From assembly GCA_036268455.1 (NCBI GenBank), contig DATAUD010000102.1, positions 1-64,000 of the forward strand: 64,000 nt of DNA. Reading direction: 5' to 3'. Origin of the DNA: DATAUD01 sp036268455. Lineage in GTDB: Bacteria; Verrucomicrobiota; Verrucomicrobiia; Limisphaerales; Palsa-1400. Of this stretch, positions 15,717-25,429 are shown in pieces (position 1 is the first letter of the stretch; each line of letters starts with the position of its first letter). Under the pieces are notes generated by a model that was not told where the DNA came from, did not search any database, and worked only from the letters and a program-made list of their open reading frames with translations. Both the position numbers and the translations under genes were made by a program.

Positions 15717-16834
15717 ACATTCCGTTTCTTGAGTTAAAACCGGCGTATCTCGAGCTCAAAGATGAATTGGATGCCGCGTATCATCGCGTAATGGATTCCG
15801 GCTGGTATTTGCTCGGGCGGGAACTGGAGACATTTGAAATCGAGTTTGCCCAATATTGCGGAGTCAAACACTGCTTGGGCGTCGGAAACGGGCTGGATGC
15901 AATCCAACTGATTTTGCGGGGTTACGATATTGGGAAGGGGGACGAGGTGATCGTGCCTTCGCACACGTTCATCGCCACCTGGCTGGGAGTCACCTTCGCT
16001 GGAGCTACGCCAGTACCTGTGGACGTTAACGGGAAGACTTATAATTTGGAACCCGATCTCCTGGAAACGGCGATCACTCCTCGCACCAAAGCCATTCTGC
16101 CAGTGCATCTATATGGCCAGACGGCGGACATGGATCCAATTCTGGAAATCGCCGGCCGGCATAAGTTAAAAGTGATCGAGGACGCGGCTCAAGCCCAGGG
16201 CGCGCTTTACAAGGGGCGTCGCACGGGGGCATTGGGCGATGCGGCCGCGTTCAGTTTTTATCCTGGGAAGAATCTTGGCGCGTTCAGTGATGCCGGGGCA
16301 GTTACAACTAACGATCCTGAACTAGCGGCGCGCATTGCCCGGTTGCGCAACTATGGATCCAAAGTCAAATACCAACACGAAGAAGCGGGATTGAATTCGC
16401 GGATGGATGAGTTGCAGGCTGCCTTTCTGCGTGTCAAACTTCGCCATCTCGAAGAGTGGAACGCGCGCCGGCGCAAAACGGCAGAGTATTATATCTCCGA
16501 GCTTTCGCCTCTGGCACCCAAGCTGGTAATTCCGCATGTTGCTGAGTGGGCCGAAACGACCTGGCACGTATTTGCCATCGGCCATGCGCGCCGCGATGCC
16601 TTGCAGCGGAGCCTGACGGCGGGCGGCATTGGAACATTAATTCATTATCCGGTGCCCCCACATCATTCTGGAGCTTATGCAACGCTCCGAACCCCCTCCC
16701 CTGAGGGTTGGCGGCTGCCGAGAGCGGAGGAGCTTTCCTCGACTCTTTTGAGCCTGCCAATCGGGCCGCATTTGTCCGATCAGCAAGCTGCCCAGGTTGT
16801 TGCGGCGGTGCGCCAGGCGGTTTCAATTCTCTAA
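15713..16834 (+). CDS. Sugar aminotransferase, FdtB/QdtB type (DegT/DnrJ/EryC1)
   Basis: PLP-dependent amination of the 3-keto sugar made by the preceding enzyme, giving a dTDP-3-amino-3,6-dideoxyhexose. The 373-residue protein has the family glycine-rich motif VGNGLDAIQL, the cofactor Asp in VIEDAAQAQGA, and the PLP lysine Lys186 in FYPGKNLGAFSDAGAV. FdtB-type enzymes share the GNGLDAI start and the IHYPVPPH segment. The usual third enzyme, an acetyltransferase (FdtC/QdtC), is not present nearby, so the amine may be left free or modified by another gene. Confidence 0.88.
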   Translation: MNIPFLELKPAYLELKDELDAAYHRVMDSGWYLLGRELETFEIEFAQYCGVKHCLGVGNGLDAIQLILRGYDIGKGDEVIVPSHTFIATWLGVTFAGATPVPVDVNGKTYNLEPDLLETAITPRTKAILPVHLYGQTADMDPILEIAGRHKLKVIEDAAQAQGALYKGRRTGALGDAAAFSFYPGKNLGAFSDAGAVTTNDPELAARIARLRNYGSKVKYQHEEAGLNSRMDELQAAFLRVKLRHLEEWNARRRKTAEYYISELSPLAPKLVIPHVAEWAETTWHVFAIGHARRDALQRSLTAGGIGTLIHYPVPPHHSGAYATLRTPSPEGWRLPRAEELSSTLLSLPIGPHLSDQQAAQVVAAVRQAVSIL

Positions 16835-16842
16835 TTCGGTAA

Positions 16843-18324
16843 ATGTCTTCTCACCGGCAGATTTTCAAAAGTACGGCGCTGATCGGAGGGATGCAGGTGA
16901 TCAACCTTGGGATTGGGATTGTGCGCACGAAGGTGTTAGCGCTTCTTCTTGGTCCATCCGGGGTGGGTTTGGCTGGACTTTACACAGCGGCGGTCAGTTT
17001 GGTTGGTTCGGTGGCGGGATTTGGAATCAATGCCAGCGGTGTCCGGCAGGTTGCCGCTGCTGCGGGTACTGGAAATGAGACGCGGATTGCTCGCACAATC
17101 GTGACGTTGCGCCGAGCCTCGCTTTGCGCCGGTATGCTGGGAATGGTAGGAGTCCTGGCGCTGGCGTCGTTGTTGAGCCGTACGACATTTGGGGATCACA
17201 AACATGTTTTTGGTATTGGGCTAATGTCTCTGACGCTCCTGTTTGGCGGCATTTCGGCGGGGCAAAACGCGTTATTGCAGGGATTACGCCGATTGCGCGA
17301 CATGGCGGCGTCCGAGATTTCAGCGGCGATATTTGGGGCGGTGGTCAGTATTGGGTTGGTGTGGTGGCTGCGGGAACAAGGAATCGTGCCCTATCTTGTG
17401 ACAATTTCGGCGTTTGGCATTTTGCTGTCGTGGTGGTACGCGCGGCGCGTTCCGTTGCAGCGGGTAACGGTTACATGGGGGGAAACGCTGGAAGAATCAC
17501 GGGGGCTGCTGGCCTTGGGGTCCGCGTTCATGGCTTCGGCGTTGATTGCCAGTGGCACGGCTTATTTCACAAGGGTTTTCGTTCAACGGCGACTGGGCAC
17601 GGAAGCCGTCGGTATTTACACTGCGGTGTGGACGCTATCTACATATTACGTTGGTATTGTGCTGGTCGCGATGGCCGCCGATTTTCTGCCGCGGTTGACT
17701 GCCGCGGCGAATGACCCCGTGACGATGAACCGGTTGGTGAACGAACAAACAGAGACGGGCATGCTCATTGCCGTGCCAGGGGTTCTTGCGACTCTGACTC
17801 TGGCGCCATGGGTAATGAAGGTTTTCTACTCGGCGGCGTTTGTACCAGGAGCGGAAGTAGTGCGCTGGCAGATTCTTGGGGTGTTTTTGCGTGTTGTAAG
17901 CTGGCCGTTAGCATTCGTATTGGTAGCGAAGGGAAGGGGCCTTTTGTTTACATTGACCGAACTGGCTGGCGGCGCTATGAATGTCGGGCTGGTTTATTTG
18001 TGTGTGAAACTGTGGAAACTGAATGGCGCGGGCATCGCTTTTGCGCTGCTTTATGTGTGTTATACCGGAATGATGCTGATGGTGGTATGCCGGCTAACGG
18101 ATTTTCGATGGTCGAGCGCAGTCTTGAAAGTACTGGGACTAGCGATTTTGGTAATGGGCACTATTTTTGTATGCGCTCGGTTTCTACCAGGGCGATGGAG
18201 TTTTTGCATTGGTCTGGCTGCGACGCTGGTGGTAAGCGCAATTTCGCTGCTGACCCTGCAAAAGTTGTTAGGCATGAGTTTTTGGCGGGTTTTGTGCGAC
18301 AAACTCCGGACAGAAAGCACATAA
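16843..18324 (+). CDS. Wzx-type lipid-linked oligosaccharide flippase
   Basis: The 493-residue protein is hydrophobic throughout with about 12 membrane segments and resembles O-antigen translocases of the MATE/MOP superfamily. The N-terminus FKSTALIGGMQVINLGIGIV is characteristic of this group. It would move undecaprenyl-diphosphate-linked repeat units across the inner membrane. It begins 8 bases after the aminotransferase stop. The family is clear, the glycan carried is not. Confidence 0.82.
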   Translation: MSSHRQIFKSTALIGGMQVINLGIGIVRTKVLALLLGPSGVGLAGLYTAAVSLVGSVAGFGINASGVRQVAAAAGTGNETRIARTIVTLRRASLCAGMLGMVGVLALASLLSRTTFGDHKHVFGIGLMSLTLLFGGISAGQNALLQGLRRLRDMAASEISAAIFGAVVSIGLVWWLREQGIVPYLVTISAFGILLSWWYARRVPLQRVTVTWGETLEESRGLLALGSAFMASALIASGTAYFTRVFVQRRLGTEAVGIYTAVWTLSTYYVGIVLVAMAADFLPRLTAAANDPVTMNRLVNEQTETGMLIAVPGVLATLTLAPWVMKVFYSAAFVPGAEVVRWQILGVFLRVVSWPLAFVLVAKGRGLLFTLTELAGGAMNVGLVYLCVKLWKLNGAGIAFALLYVCYTGMMLMVVCRLTDFRWSSAVLKVLGLAILVMGTIFVCARFLPGRWSFCIGLAATLVVSAISLLTLQKLLGMSFWRVLCDKLRTEST

Positions 18325-18356
18325 TCGAAGACGAACACTGAAGAGAGACAGTTGCC

Positions 18357-19313
18357 ATGACGAAGCCTCTGATCACCTTTTTTGTAGTCGCCTACAAACA
18401 GGAACAGTTCATCCGGGAAGCTGTGAAAGGGGCGTTCGCTCAAACCTATTCTCCATTGGAAATCATTCTTTCGGATGACTGTTCGCCGGATCGCACATTT
18501 GACATCATGCAGGAAATGGCGGCTGCGTATCGAGGGCCGCACCGGATTGTGTTAAATAGGAATCAGAAGAACCTGGGTATTGGAGGGCATGCTAATCGAA
18601 TCTTTGAACTGTCGCACGGAGAGATTATTGTGGCGGCGGCGGGGGATGACATTTCTTTTGAGAATCGAACTGAGCGGGTTTACGAGGCATGGGTTGACTC
18701 CAAGCAGACTGCCTTTTCGATCTATTCGAATATGATCGAAATCGATTCCTCGGGCATGGATAAGGGGTTGTGGAATAAGGGGGTTCCACCCATACATCCG
18801 ACTTCATTGGCGGTGGCAGTGGCATGCGGCCACGCCGGCCTATACGGGTGTTCACACGTTTACCACCGGAAGGTTTTCGATATATTTGGACCCATGGATG
18901 ATCGTGTTGTGCATGAGGATGAAGCCATTCCCTTTCGAAGTCTGCTTTTGGGCAAGATCGAATATATCGCTGAACCGTTGATTTATTATCGAAGACACGA
19001 AGGAAATGCATGGGCAGGCGCTCTTAGACCCTCGCTGGCAAAGCGGCGCCAAACTTTGTTGGCGGAGCGGGCTCATCTCCTAACATGGCTCCGTGATTTG
19101 AGAAGATCGAGTTCCGTCGGACTTATTGGCGAGGAGGAGTGCGAACGACTTCAGGCGAGTGTGATAGAACGCTTGCATGAGAAAAGCATTGAGCGGCAAT
19201 TTTATGATGCCCCCCTTCCGAAGGGATTTGCATTCTTATGGCGACAGTATTTGGGATGGAAAAGCGCTGGACAAGTGCTTAAGCTGTTGAAACGGCGATG
19301 GCAGAGCGAGTGA
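18357..19313 (+). CDS. Family 2 glycosyltransferase
   Basis: The 318-residue GT-A protein begins with LITFFVVAYKQEQFIREAV, followed by the nucleotide-binding DDCSPDRTFDI and the acidic pair AAGDDISF near residue 97 that stands in for DXD. The C-terminal part has a conserved HEDEAIPFR catalytic-base segment. Donor and acceptor are unknown. A GAGAG sequence lies upstream. It lies 32 bases after the flippase. Confidence 0.82.
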   Translation: MTKPLITFFVVAYKQEQFIREAVKGAFAQTYSPLEIILSDDCSPDRTFDIMQEMAAAYRGPHRIVLNRNQKNLGIGGHANRIFELSHGEIIVAAAGDDISFENRTERVYEAWVDSKQTAFSIYSNMIEIDSSGMDKGLWNKGVPPIHPTSLAVAVACGHAGLYGCSHVYHRKVFDIFGPMDDRVVHEDEAIPFRSLLLGKIEYIAEPLIYYRRHEGNAWAGALRPSLAKRRQTLLAERAHLLTWLRDLRRSSSVGLIGEEECERLQASVIERLHEKSIERQFYDAPLPKGFAFLWRQYLGWKSAGQVLKLLKRRWQSE

Positions 19314-19349
19314 GGACCCGGCGCGACGTTTCTGGATGCCGGAAGACAA

Positions 19350-20474
19350 ATGAGTAGGAACACCCTCAGAATTGCCTTGAGCAGCGCCGCCGGAGATCCC
19401 CGCGCGGAAAGAACGTGGTCGGGGACACCTTTTAATTTGGTGAGGTCCTTAGAAGAGCTTGGCGCGGAGGTAATCGCCATTGATGCGTCCCTTTCGAGGC
19501 CGTTGAGGGCATTTTGTCGGATTGGCCAGCGGATAATGGGCTACACCGGCAATACAGATAGAGGGCCTGTGGCGAGGCTCTTGGCGGCTCGCCGTACGGA
19601 GAAAGCCTGCATTCGGGCTGGAGTCAACACCGTTTTACACACTGGCACTTTTGATCTTCCCGGAACCGCAGGGGGCAAGGGACTAGAACGATATTTGTTG
19701 TGCGATTCGACGTGGGATCTCGCCGCCCGTTATTCGACGGAAATAAGCCATTACTCCAGCAAGTCGTTGCGTGTTTCCGACCGGCTGGAGATAAAGGCTT
19801 TGAAGGGTGGACTGCATGTTTTTCCAATCGCACATTACGTCAAGGATAATTTAATTTCGCATTATGGTGTGAATCCTGGGCTTATTACCGTGGTTGGAAC
19901 AGGCCGTGGCAAGATCGCGCCCTTTCACGGAAAGAAAGATTATGCGAGCGGCCCAATCCTTTTTGCAGCCAAAGACCGGTTTAAAGAGAAGGGCGGAAGG
20001 CTTTTGTTGGAGGGATTTCAGATTGCGAACAAGAAAAACTCTTCGATCAAATTGGTGCTTGCTGGAAAAGCAGTGGAGGATATGGCACTACCGGGGATGC
20101 CTAATGTCACTGTTGCAGGACATGTTGCGTGGGAGGAGTTGCAGCGGCTTTTTGAGACTGCCGCCTTGTTTGCAATGCCGGCGTACAACGAGCCTTGGGG
20201 CTTGGTGTACCTAGAGGCGCTGGCTTGCAGGACACCGATTTTGGGTCTTGCGAGGAATTCGTTGCCGGAAATAACGCAAAATGGGCGATTCGGGTTTCTT
20301 GTGGAGAAGCCCGATCCAAAGTTTGTCGCAGAAGCCCTGTTGAGGGCCTGCGTGGATCCCAAGGGGCTTGAACAAATGGGCTCGGAGGGTCAGGAACAGT
20401 GTTTGGCCGCGTATTCGTGGAGGCGAACGGCTGGCCTCATTCTGGAGCGAATGAAAGCGGGGCGGGCCGTTTAA
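19350..20474 (+). CDS. Family 4-type (GT-B) glycosyltransferase
   Basis: The 374-residue protein has the C-terminal GT-B donor domain with an E-x7-E motif (NEPWGLVYLEALACRTPI) and the preceding loop-helix pattern FETAALFAMPAY. The N-terminal domain is divergent but starts with a GTPFNLVRSLEELG glycine-containing loop. It likely adds a sugar to the repeat unit from a nucleotide donor; specificity is unknown. GGAAGA precedes the ATG. Confidence 0.8.
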   Translation: MSRNTLRIALSSAAGDPRAERTWSGTPFNLVRSLEELGAEVIAIDASLSRPLRAFCRIGQRIMGYTGNTDRGPVARLLAARRTEKACIRAGVNTVLHTGTFDLPGTAGGKGLERYLLCDSTWDLAARYSTEISHYSSKSLRVSDRLEIKALKGGLHVFPIAHYVKDNLISHYGVNPGLITVVGTGRGKIAPFHGKKDYASGPILFAAKDRFKEKGGRLLLEGFQIANKKNSSIKLVLAGKAVEDMALPGMPNVTVAGHVAWEELQRLFETAALFAMPAYNEPWGLVYLEALACRTPILGLARNSLPEITQNGRFGFLVEKPDPKFVAEALLRACVDPKGLEQMGSEGQEQCLAAYSWRRTAGLILERMKAGRAV

Positions 20475-20490
20475 TAAAAGGAAAAAGCGG

Positions 20491-21300
20491 ATGCTATTTT
20501 CGATTATTACACCATCTCTGAATTGCAAAGATTATATTTCTGCCAACATTGAATCCGTCCGCAAGCAAGGGTTCGGAGCGGAAGAGTTGGAACAAAGGGT
20601 GATCGACGGCGGGTCAACGGATGGCACTCTGGATGTTTTGAGGTCCGAAGCGGAGATTGAGTGGATTTCTGAGCCGGACAAAGGACTTGCTGACGCTGTC
20701 AATAAGGGAATTCAGCGGGCGAAGGGCGATTGGATTATTTGGCTGAATGCGGATGATGCGTTGGCGGATGACGGTCTCAAGACATTTTTGAGGTACGTTC
20801 ACCTGCATCCCGGCATTCGAATCTTCTGCGGGAATCAAGCCATTCTTCGGTATGACGGAACGGTGGAACAAGTTGTTCCCGGTTGGGACTACAATCTAAA
20901 GGATTTGCTTGGCGTGAGGACGGGCATGAACCAGGCTGCGACGTTTGTGCATCAGGAGGTTTACCAAAAAGCCGGGCTGCTGGATGTTGGAAATCGTTAC
21001 ACGATGGATTATGAGTGGCTGGTTCGAGCAATGCACCATTATAAATGTGTTCCGATACCGCATGTGCTGACCCATTATCGCCGCCGAAAAGGTTCGATAA
21101 CGCATGCCCACTTGACGAAGCAGTATGAGGATTTCTTGGCGATTCGGCGACGGTATGAGAAATCTTATTTTACGCTTGGGGAATTGAGGATCCGTTTCTA
21201 TCTCTACACGGATCCTCTCAGACAAATTGGGTGGCTTCGAAAGTTTGTTCGAGTCATCAAGCGACTATTTGGACAAGAGCCGGCCCATCCAGTGAACTAG
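20491..21300 (+). CDS. Family 2 glycosyltransferase
   Basis: The 269-residue GT-A enzyme has the start FSIITPSLNCKDYI, the motif VIDGGSTDGTLDVL, and the metal site WLNADDALADDG. Its length and motifs fit the short GT2 enzymes that finish O-antigen repeat units. AAAGGA precedes the ATG. Its TAG overlaps the stop of the converging acyltransferase gene (21297-21300 reads CTAG). Confidence 0.85.
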   Translation: MLFSIITPSLNCKDYISANIESVRKQGFGAEELEQRVIDGGSTDGTLDVLRSEAEIEWISEPDKGLADAVNKGIQRAKGDWIIWLNADDALADDGLKTFLRYVHLHPGIRIFCGNQAILRYDGTVEQVVPGWDYNLKDLLGVRTGMNQAATFVHQEVYQKAGLLDVGNRYTMDYEWLVRAMHHYKCVPIPHVLTHYRRRKGSITHAHLTKQYEDFLAIRRRYEKSYFTLGELRIRFYLYTDPLRQIGWLRKFVRVIKRLFGQEPAHPVN

Positions 21301-22430
21301 GCGCCAGGGATGGCGGCTGTTGGTAATGACTGTTTGCTTGTGTCAATAGGTGTCCGATCACTGCCACAGCTTGATTTGGTTTTTCGCAAGGAGCGGAGTT
21401 TGAGCCGAATCGGATTTTCATAGAGTTTAAAACAGGCAATCGAGGTTGCGCATGCAAACACATAAAATCCAAGGGCAACGAGAACATTCCAGCCTGCCCC
21501 GAACACAATGCCGTGTCGGTTAAAATATATCCTGGAATATCGAATGAGTGGATCATGGAATAAATACAGCGCATAACTGGAGTGGCCAAGCAAGACGAGT
21601 TTTGGGTGGGAAAGAAGGTGCTTGCACAAACCTTTGGACCTCGCACATCCGAGAATCACCAACAAACTGCCAGGCCCAAAGACGAGCCTCGCGAAATTGT
21701 AGTTGAACCGAGGTTCTATTAAACAACTTAAAACCAAAAGCGCGATCCCGGCGATCAACATGGAACCCGCTAGAAAGGACAGGTCAACTCGGCGGAAAAG
21801 GAAGTAACCCAATACACCTAAAATAAAATCAGGTTCCCACAGGTAAGCATTCCAGTTCAAATTTCCATACAAGGAGGCGACTGCCCAAATAATCGCGAGG
21901 TAAGTGACCAGCGTCACGCCGGCCGAGACCAACGGACTGCGTCTTGAACACAATAACAGAAGGAGAAGAGGACTCGTCAGGTAAAAAAAGGCCTCACAAC
22001 TCAATGTCCACGCCGCTCTATCCGGCTGAGGTCCTGCATAAAACCCGGGCCATAGGTCAGCCGTTAGGGTCCATAGTGATGGAATGCCTGACAAATGGAC
22101 GTGTGCGGTGAGGCTCCGCAAAGCCAGTGGCAGGCAGACCAGGAACATCAGCCAATGAAGCGGATAAATGCGCGCTACGCGGCTCCAGTAAAAATCGCCG
22201 GCGTTATTCCAAAAATTCCCGTTCCACGGCTGGCTTGCGTAGGACCAGGAGATGACAAAGCCGCTTAGGACGAAGAAGATCGACACACCGATCTTTCCGA
22301 ACCATCCGCGATCGGCATGCATCCATTCCAAGCCGGGAATCGCAAAAACATGTTCGACAAAAACGAGGCTGGCAGCGATGAAACGCAAAGACGTGAGCGG
22401 CAGAATTTCTTCTTTCGAGGCCGAAGCCAT
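21297..22430 (-). CDS. Acyltransferase 3 family membrane protein (OafA/YrhL-like)
   Basis: The 377-residue protein has about ten membrane segments and the family start LPLTSLRFIAASLVFVEHVF, where the Arg and His are the conserved functional pair. IFFVLSGFVISWSY and RVARIYPLHW are also family motifs. Such proteins move acyl groups (often acetyl) across the membrane onto surface glycans. It is on the minus strand with the next two genes, forming a small counter-oriented block inside the locus. Confidence 0.85.
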   Translation of the reverse strand: MASASKEEILPLTSLRFIAASLVFVEHVFAIPGLEWMHADRGWFGKIGVSIFFVLSGFVISWSYASQPWNGNFWNNAGDFYWSRVARIYPLHWLMFLVCLPLALRSLTAHVHLSGIPSLWTLTADLWPGFYAGPQPDRAAWTLSCEAFFYLTSPLLLLLLCSRRSPLVSAGVTLVTYLAIIWAVASLYGNLNWNAYLWEPDFILGVLGYFLFRRVDLSFLAGSMLIAGIALLVLSCLIEPRFNYNFARLVFGPGSLLVILGCARSKGLCKHLLSHPKLVLLGHSSYALYLFHDPLIRYSRIYFNRHGIVFGAGWNVLVALGFYVFACATSIACFKLYENPIRLKLRSLRKTKSSCGSDRTPIDTSKQSLPTAAIPGA

Positions 22431-22485
22431 GGTTCCATCTTCAAATATCGGAGCGATTGCCGCAAGGAGAATATGGTGGCGAACT

Positions 22486-23607
22486 CTAACGAAACGTTCT
22501 TTTGGTGGATTTCAAAAGACGATCAAAGGAGTCGATCAATCTTTCCCATGGCCATTGACGAGCGGTAGCCAGTCCGTTTTGGATTAGACGAGATTCCAAA
22601 TCTGTATTCGAGCGAATTTCCTCCACGGCTTGGGCTAAATCTTCCGCCCTGGCGGATTGCACAATGCGGCAGTTAAATCCGTCCTCGCAAAAATCCCGGA
22701 CTCCTCCGGAATCGGTCGTTACCACGGGAGTTCCGCAAGCCATAGCTTCCAATAGGGGTAAGCCGAAACCTTCGCATGCTGAGGTTGAAACGAAAACCGA
22801 CGCCTTGTCGTAAAGTGCTGCGATTTGCGCATCGTCGTTCGGAGATGCGAACTCGGCAGAAAGGCCCTCTGATTTGAGCAGGGATGGGTCGTGCGTGGCA
22901 ACCAGGGCGGTGCAACGATTTTTTTTTTGCAGTAGTTGAACGGTCTCCATGAAAAGGCTAAACCGTTTTACGGGGTTAGAATTGCCGACGGTCATGATAA
23001 CTGGAGAAAGGGCGCGTTTTTCTTTAATAGAACGAACGGGATGAAAAATCGTCGTGTCAACGCCGAGGGGGACTACGACGGAATTTAGATTATGATATTG
23101 CCGGATCATTTTCGATGTCCATGCGGAGTTTGTAACACACTCCAAATCAATGTGATAGGTTAATCCGGCAAGTCTTGTCTTCAAAGCCCTCAACCAAGCT
23201 GGTCCGTGACCATATTCGCCGAAAGCAATTGGCTCGTATCCTTGAACGAAATAAAGGGCTCGCTTTGTGCGGCCAATCATTTGGTTGAATCGGACCGGGT
23301 AAGCAGTCATAAACGCATTGGCAATGGCGACTTCCGTAGGCGGGGATCCGACAGCTAACTGGACTTTTTTCATGAGGCCGCTTACGCGGGGATAATTTCC
23401 AAAGTCGGGTCCGATAACGTGTATATTCACACGGTCATCAAGCGGGAAAAAAGGCCGATGCCGGCCGCGCGGGACCACAAAAGAAGTGCGGAAGCCTCGA
23501 TTTGCCAGTCCGTTTGCCAACACGGATAGAACGCGAATTCCGCCGCTGCTGTCGAACCGGGAAATAGGAATCGCTATCTTCAGGTTTTTACGCGATTTGT
23601 TCGGCAA
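22486..23607 (-). CDS. Family 4 glycosyltransferase
   Basis: The protein of about 373 residues has the GT-B start KIAIPISRFDSSGGIRVLSV and the donor-site E-x7-E motif (ACEGFGLPLLEAMACGTPVV). The segment YFVQGYEPIAFGEYG resembles rhamnosyltransferase-like GT4 enzymes. There is no in-frame ATG near the homology start. A TTG at 23607 is the best candidate, overlapping the end of the ligase gene by 20 bases, but it lacks a clear Shine-Dalgarno sequence; a CTG at 23583 is another option. Confidence 0.78.
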   Translation of the reverse strand: MPNKSRKNLKIAIPISRFDSSGGIRVLSVLANGLANRGFRTSFVVPRGRHRPFFPLDDRVNIHVIGPDFGNYPRVSGLMKKVQLAVGSPPTEVAIANAFMTAYPVRFNQMIGRTKRALYFVQGYEPIAFGEYGHGPAWLRALKTRLAGLTYHIDLECVTNSAWTSKMIRQYHNLNSVVVPLGVDTTIFHPVRSIKEKRALSPVIMTVGNSNPVKRFSLFMETVQLLQKKNRCTALVATHDPSLLKSEGLSAEFASPNDDAQIAALYDKASVFVSTSACEGFGLPLLEAMACGTPVVTTDSGGVRDFCEDGFNCRIVQSARAEDLAQAVEEIRSNTDLESRLIQNGLATARQWPWERLIDSFDRLLKSTKRTFR

Positions 23608-25075
23608 GTACAGGTCTTGCAACTGATGTCGTCGTCTTTGGATGCCGCTTCTCGGTGGGCCGCAATTGGAAAAGGAAAAGACCCAAAGCAAAAGCGAACC
23701 AAATCATAGGGGCATTTAAATCCGAGCCGATGAAGATAGCGGCGGCGTAGCCAAGGAGATTAGCACAAACGAAACAATGGGCTTCAGCAATTACCGAGTC
23801 TTCTTTTTGAAGCCTATAGCCTCGTCGCGCATTCAAAAAGATCTGATGGCCCAGTATGAAGATAAAGAGAATTGCAGCCGGAATCCCCAATGCCAGAGCG
23901 CTGGCAAGATAGCCGTCGTGAATACCTCCTGTCGCAAGGGTGAGTTCTTCAGTCTCTTCCATTGTCCGGACGTGGTCCAATTCAAGCCCATTTTCGACCC
24001 CCGTATAGCCCTGGCCAACGAGAGGGTGTTTTCCGATCTCTTCCTCCGCTCTCTGCCATAGTACTTCGCGCCATTCCAAAGAGTTGTCACCCCCAGTGGC
24101 TTCGGCAAGTTCGGGACTGACCAAGGCGAACATGCGAAGAACTCCAGTATGGGGAAGACCAGCCAAAAATGGACCCGCCAAATAAACTCCCGCGCAGACC
24201 ACCACAATCGTGCCAAACACGGCGGCACAAGCAAGGAATTTGCTTCGCAGCAGCAAAATAACAGTGACGACTATGATCGCAATTCCAAATCCGCTACGAT
24301 TCCCGCCGACGACGACCGCCGCAGAGCCTATAAACAATATAATCCACCAACCTAGACGATTCACTTTCAACAAGTTAGGAAGCAATAATACAGAGAGCAG
24401 GATTACGCCAAATGCCGGGAGGCCCACAAAACGGAGCATGCCGTTGTCGAAGCTACCCGGAACCATTCCGAGGTAACTTAGAATCATCGCCACTTGCATG
24501 CTTCCGGAAAAAGCCGCAGCCAGCAAGAGGACGCTAAAGAATACGGAAACTATGACCAGCCAGCGAATAAGTTTTAGGAGACCTTGGCGGTTGCCGACAA
24601 ATCGTCCCATGAAAAAAAGCACGCCCAAGGAAAGGGCATAATTAAGCCAGGAGCGAAATCCGGTGACGTTTCTTCCGAAGCCCATGAAATTGGGGATCGA
24701 CGGGTTTATGCAATAGCGGATGAGAACCCATCCAAAAAAAAGGCCACAAGACCAATTCATTGTGCTAAGGGGGGTGGAGTGCCTGTGAATGGTCAAACCG
24801 CGCTCAAACCAGTATTTTACAATGCAAATTCCCAAGACGATCGTGAGAACCGGCAAATTCCAGATCAATGGCAACGGGAGTGAAAAGGGAATGAGAAGGC
24901 CAACAACCAACAGAGGACTATACCCAGGAGTGATCAATAATCCGATTAAAATGACTGTACCACCCCCCAGCCATAAGAGCCAATAGTCTTCAATGGCAAT
25001 TGAGATCCCGGCGCAAACCGCAATGACAATCGCGGCGCCGAAGATCAATAAAGCTGTAACTTGTCGGTGACTCAT
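23588..25075 (-). CDS. O-antigen ligase / polymerase family membrane protein (WaaL/Wzy-like)
   Basis: The 495-residue protein has at least ten membrane segments and a large periplasmic loop between residues of about 310 and 390 containing REVLWQRAEEEIGKHPLVGQGY, the pattern of the Wzy_C/O-antigen ligase domain. The following HDGYLASALALGIP contains the conserved His of that loop. It either polymerises repeat units or ligates the finished glycan to its acceptor; sequence alone does not decide. As the only such gene in the locus it is the likely partner of the Wzx flippase. Confidence 0.8.
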   Translation of the reverse strand: MSHRQVTALLIFGAAIVIAVCAGISIAIEDYWLLWLGGGTVILIGLLITPGYSPLLVVGLLIPFSLPLPLIWNLPVLTIVLGICIVKYWFERGLTIHRHSTPLSTMNWSCGLFFGWVLIRYCINPSIPNFMGFGRNVTGFRSWLNYALSLGVLFFMGRFVGNRQGLLKLIRWLVIVSVFFSVLLLAAAFSGSMQVAMILSYLGMVPGSFDNGMLRFVGLPAFGVILLSVLLLPNLLKVNRLGWWIILFIGSAAVVVGGNRSGFGIAIIVVTVILLLRSKFLACAAVFGTIVVVCAGVYLAGPFLAGLPHTGVLRMFALVSPELAEATGGDNSLEWREVLWQRAEEEIGKHPLVGQGYTGVENGLELDHVRTMEETEELTLATGGIHDGYLASALALGIPAAILFIFILGHQIFLNARRGYRLQKEDSVIAEAHCFVCANLLGYAAAIFIGSDLNAPMIWFAFALGLFLFQLRPTEKRHPKTTTSVARPVLAEQIA

Positions 25076-25429
25076 TGCTCAGTGGGTGGTGAAACATGCA
25101 AACAGCCCACCACTCAAGCGACTCAGAATTTCACAGAACCGTTGAATTTGCCAGAAAATATTTCAAACATTTTCCTCGAGTCGGACCTTGCCGATGAAAA
25201 GAATACCCGTGCAGGAATGGCTTCCGCACCGGTTGCGGAATCGTTCTGGAAAAAACCGACATTAGATTGTCTCCCCAATGCCCAAAAGCGGCGGGAACGT
25301 CCGAGGCGCAAACAATGCTGTGCGCATTGGAACGACCACCAAGGAACGTGAGAAAAAAGTCTTGGAGAGGTGACATTGCATTTTGGCGAGTTCTGCTTTG
25401 AGAAAACATAGCGCCAATCCCGCAGCTCT
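25076..25429. other. 354-base intergenic region, no gene recognised
   Basis: The gap lies between two minus-strand genes. Small open frames on both strands lack known domains and are not called. Just upstream of the ligase ATG there is a 9-base imperfect inverted repeat (GTGGGTGGTG region near 25084 with CACCACTCA near 25109), which could fold in a 5' leader. No terminator with a T run was found. Confidence 0.4.
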
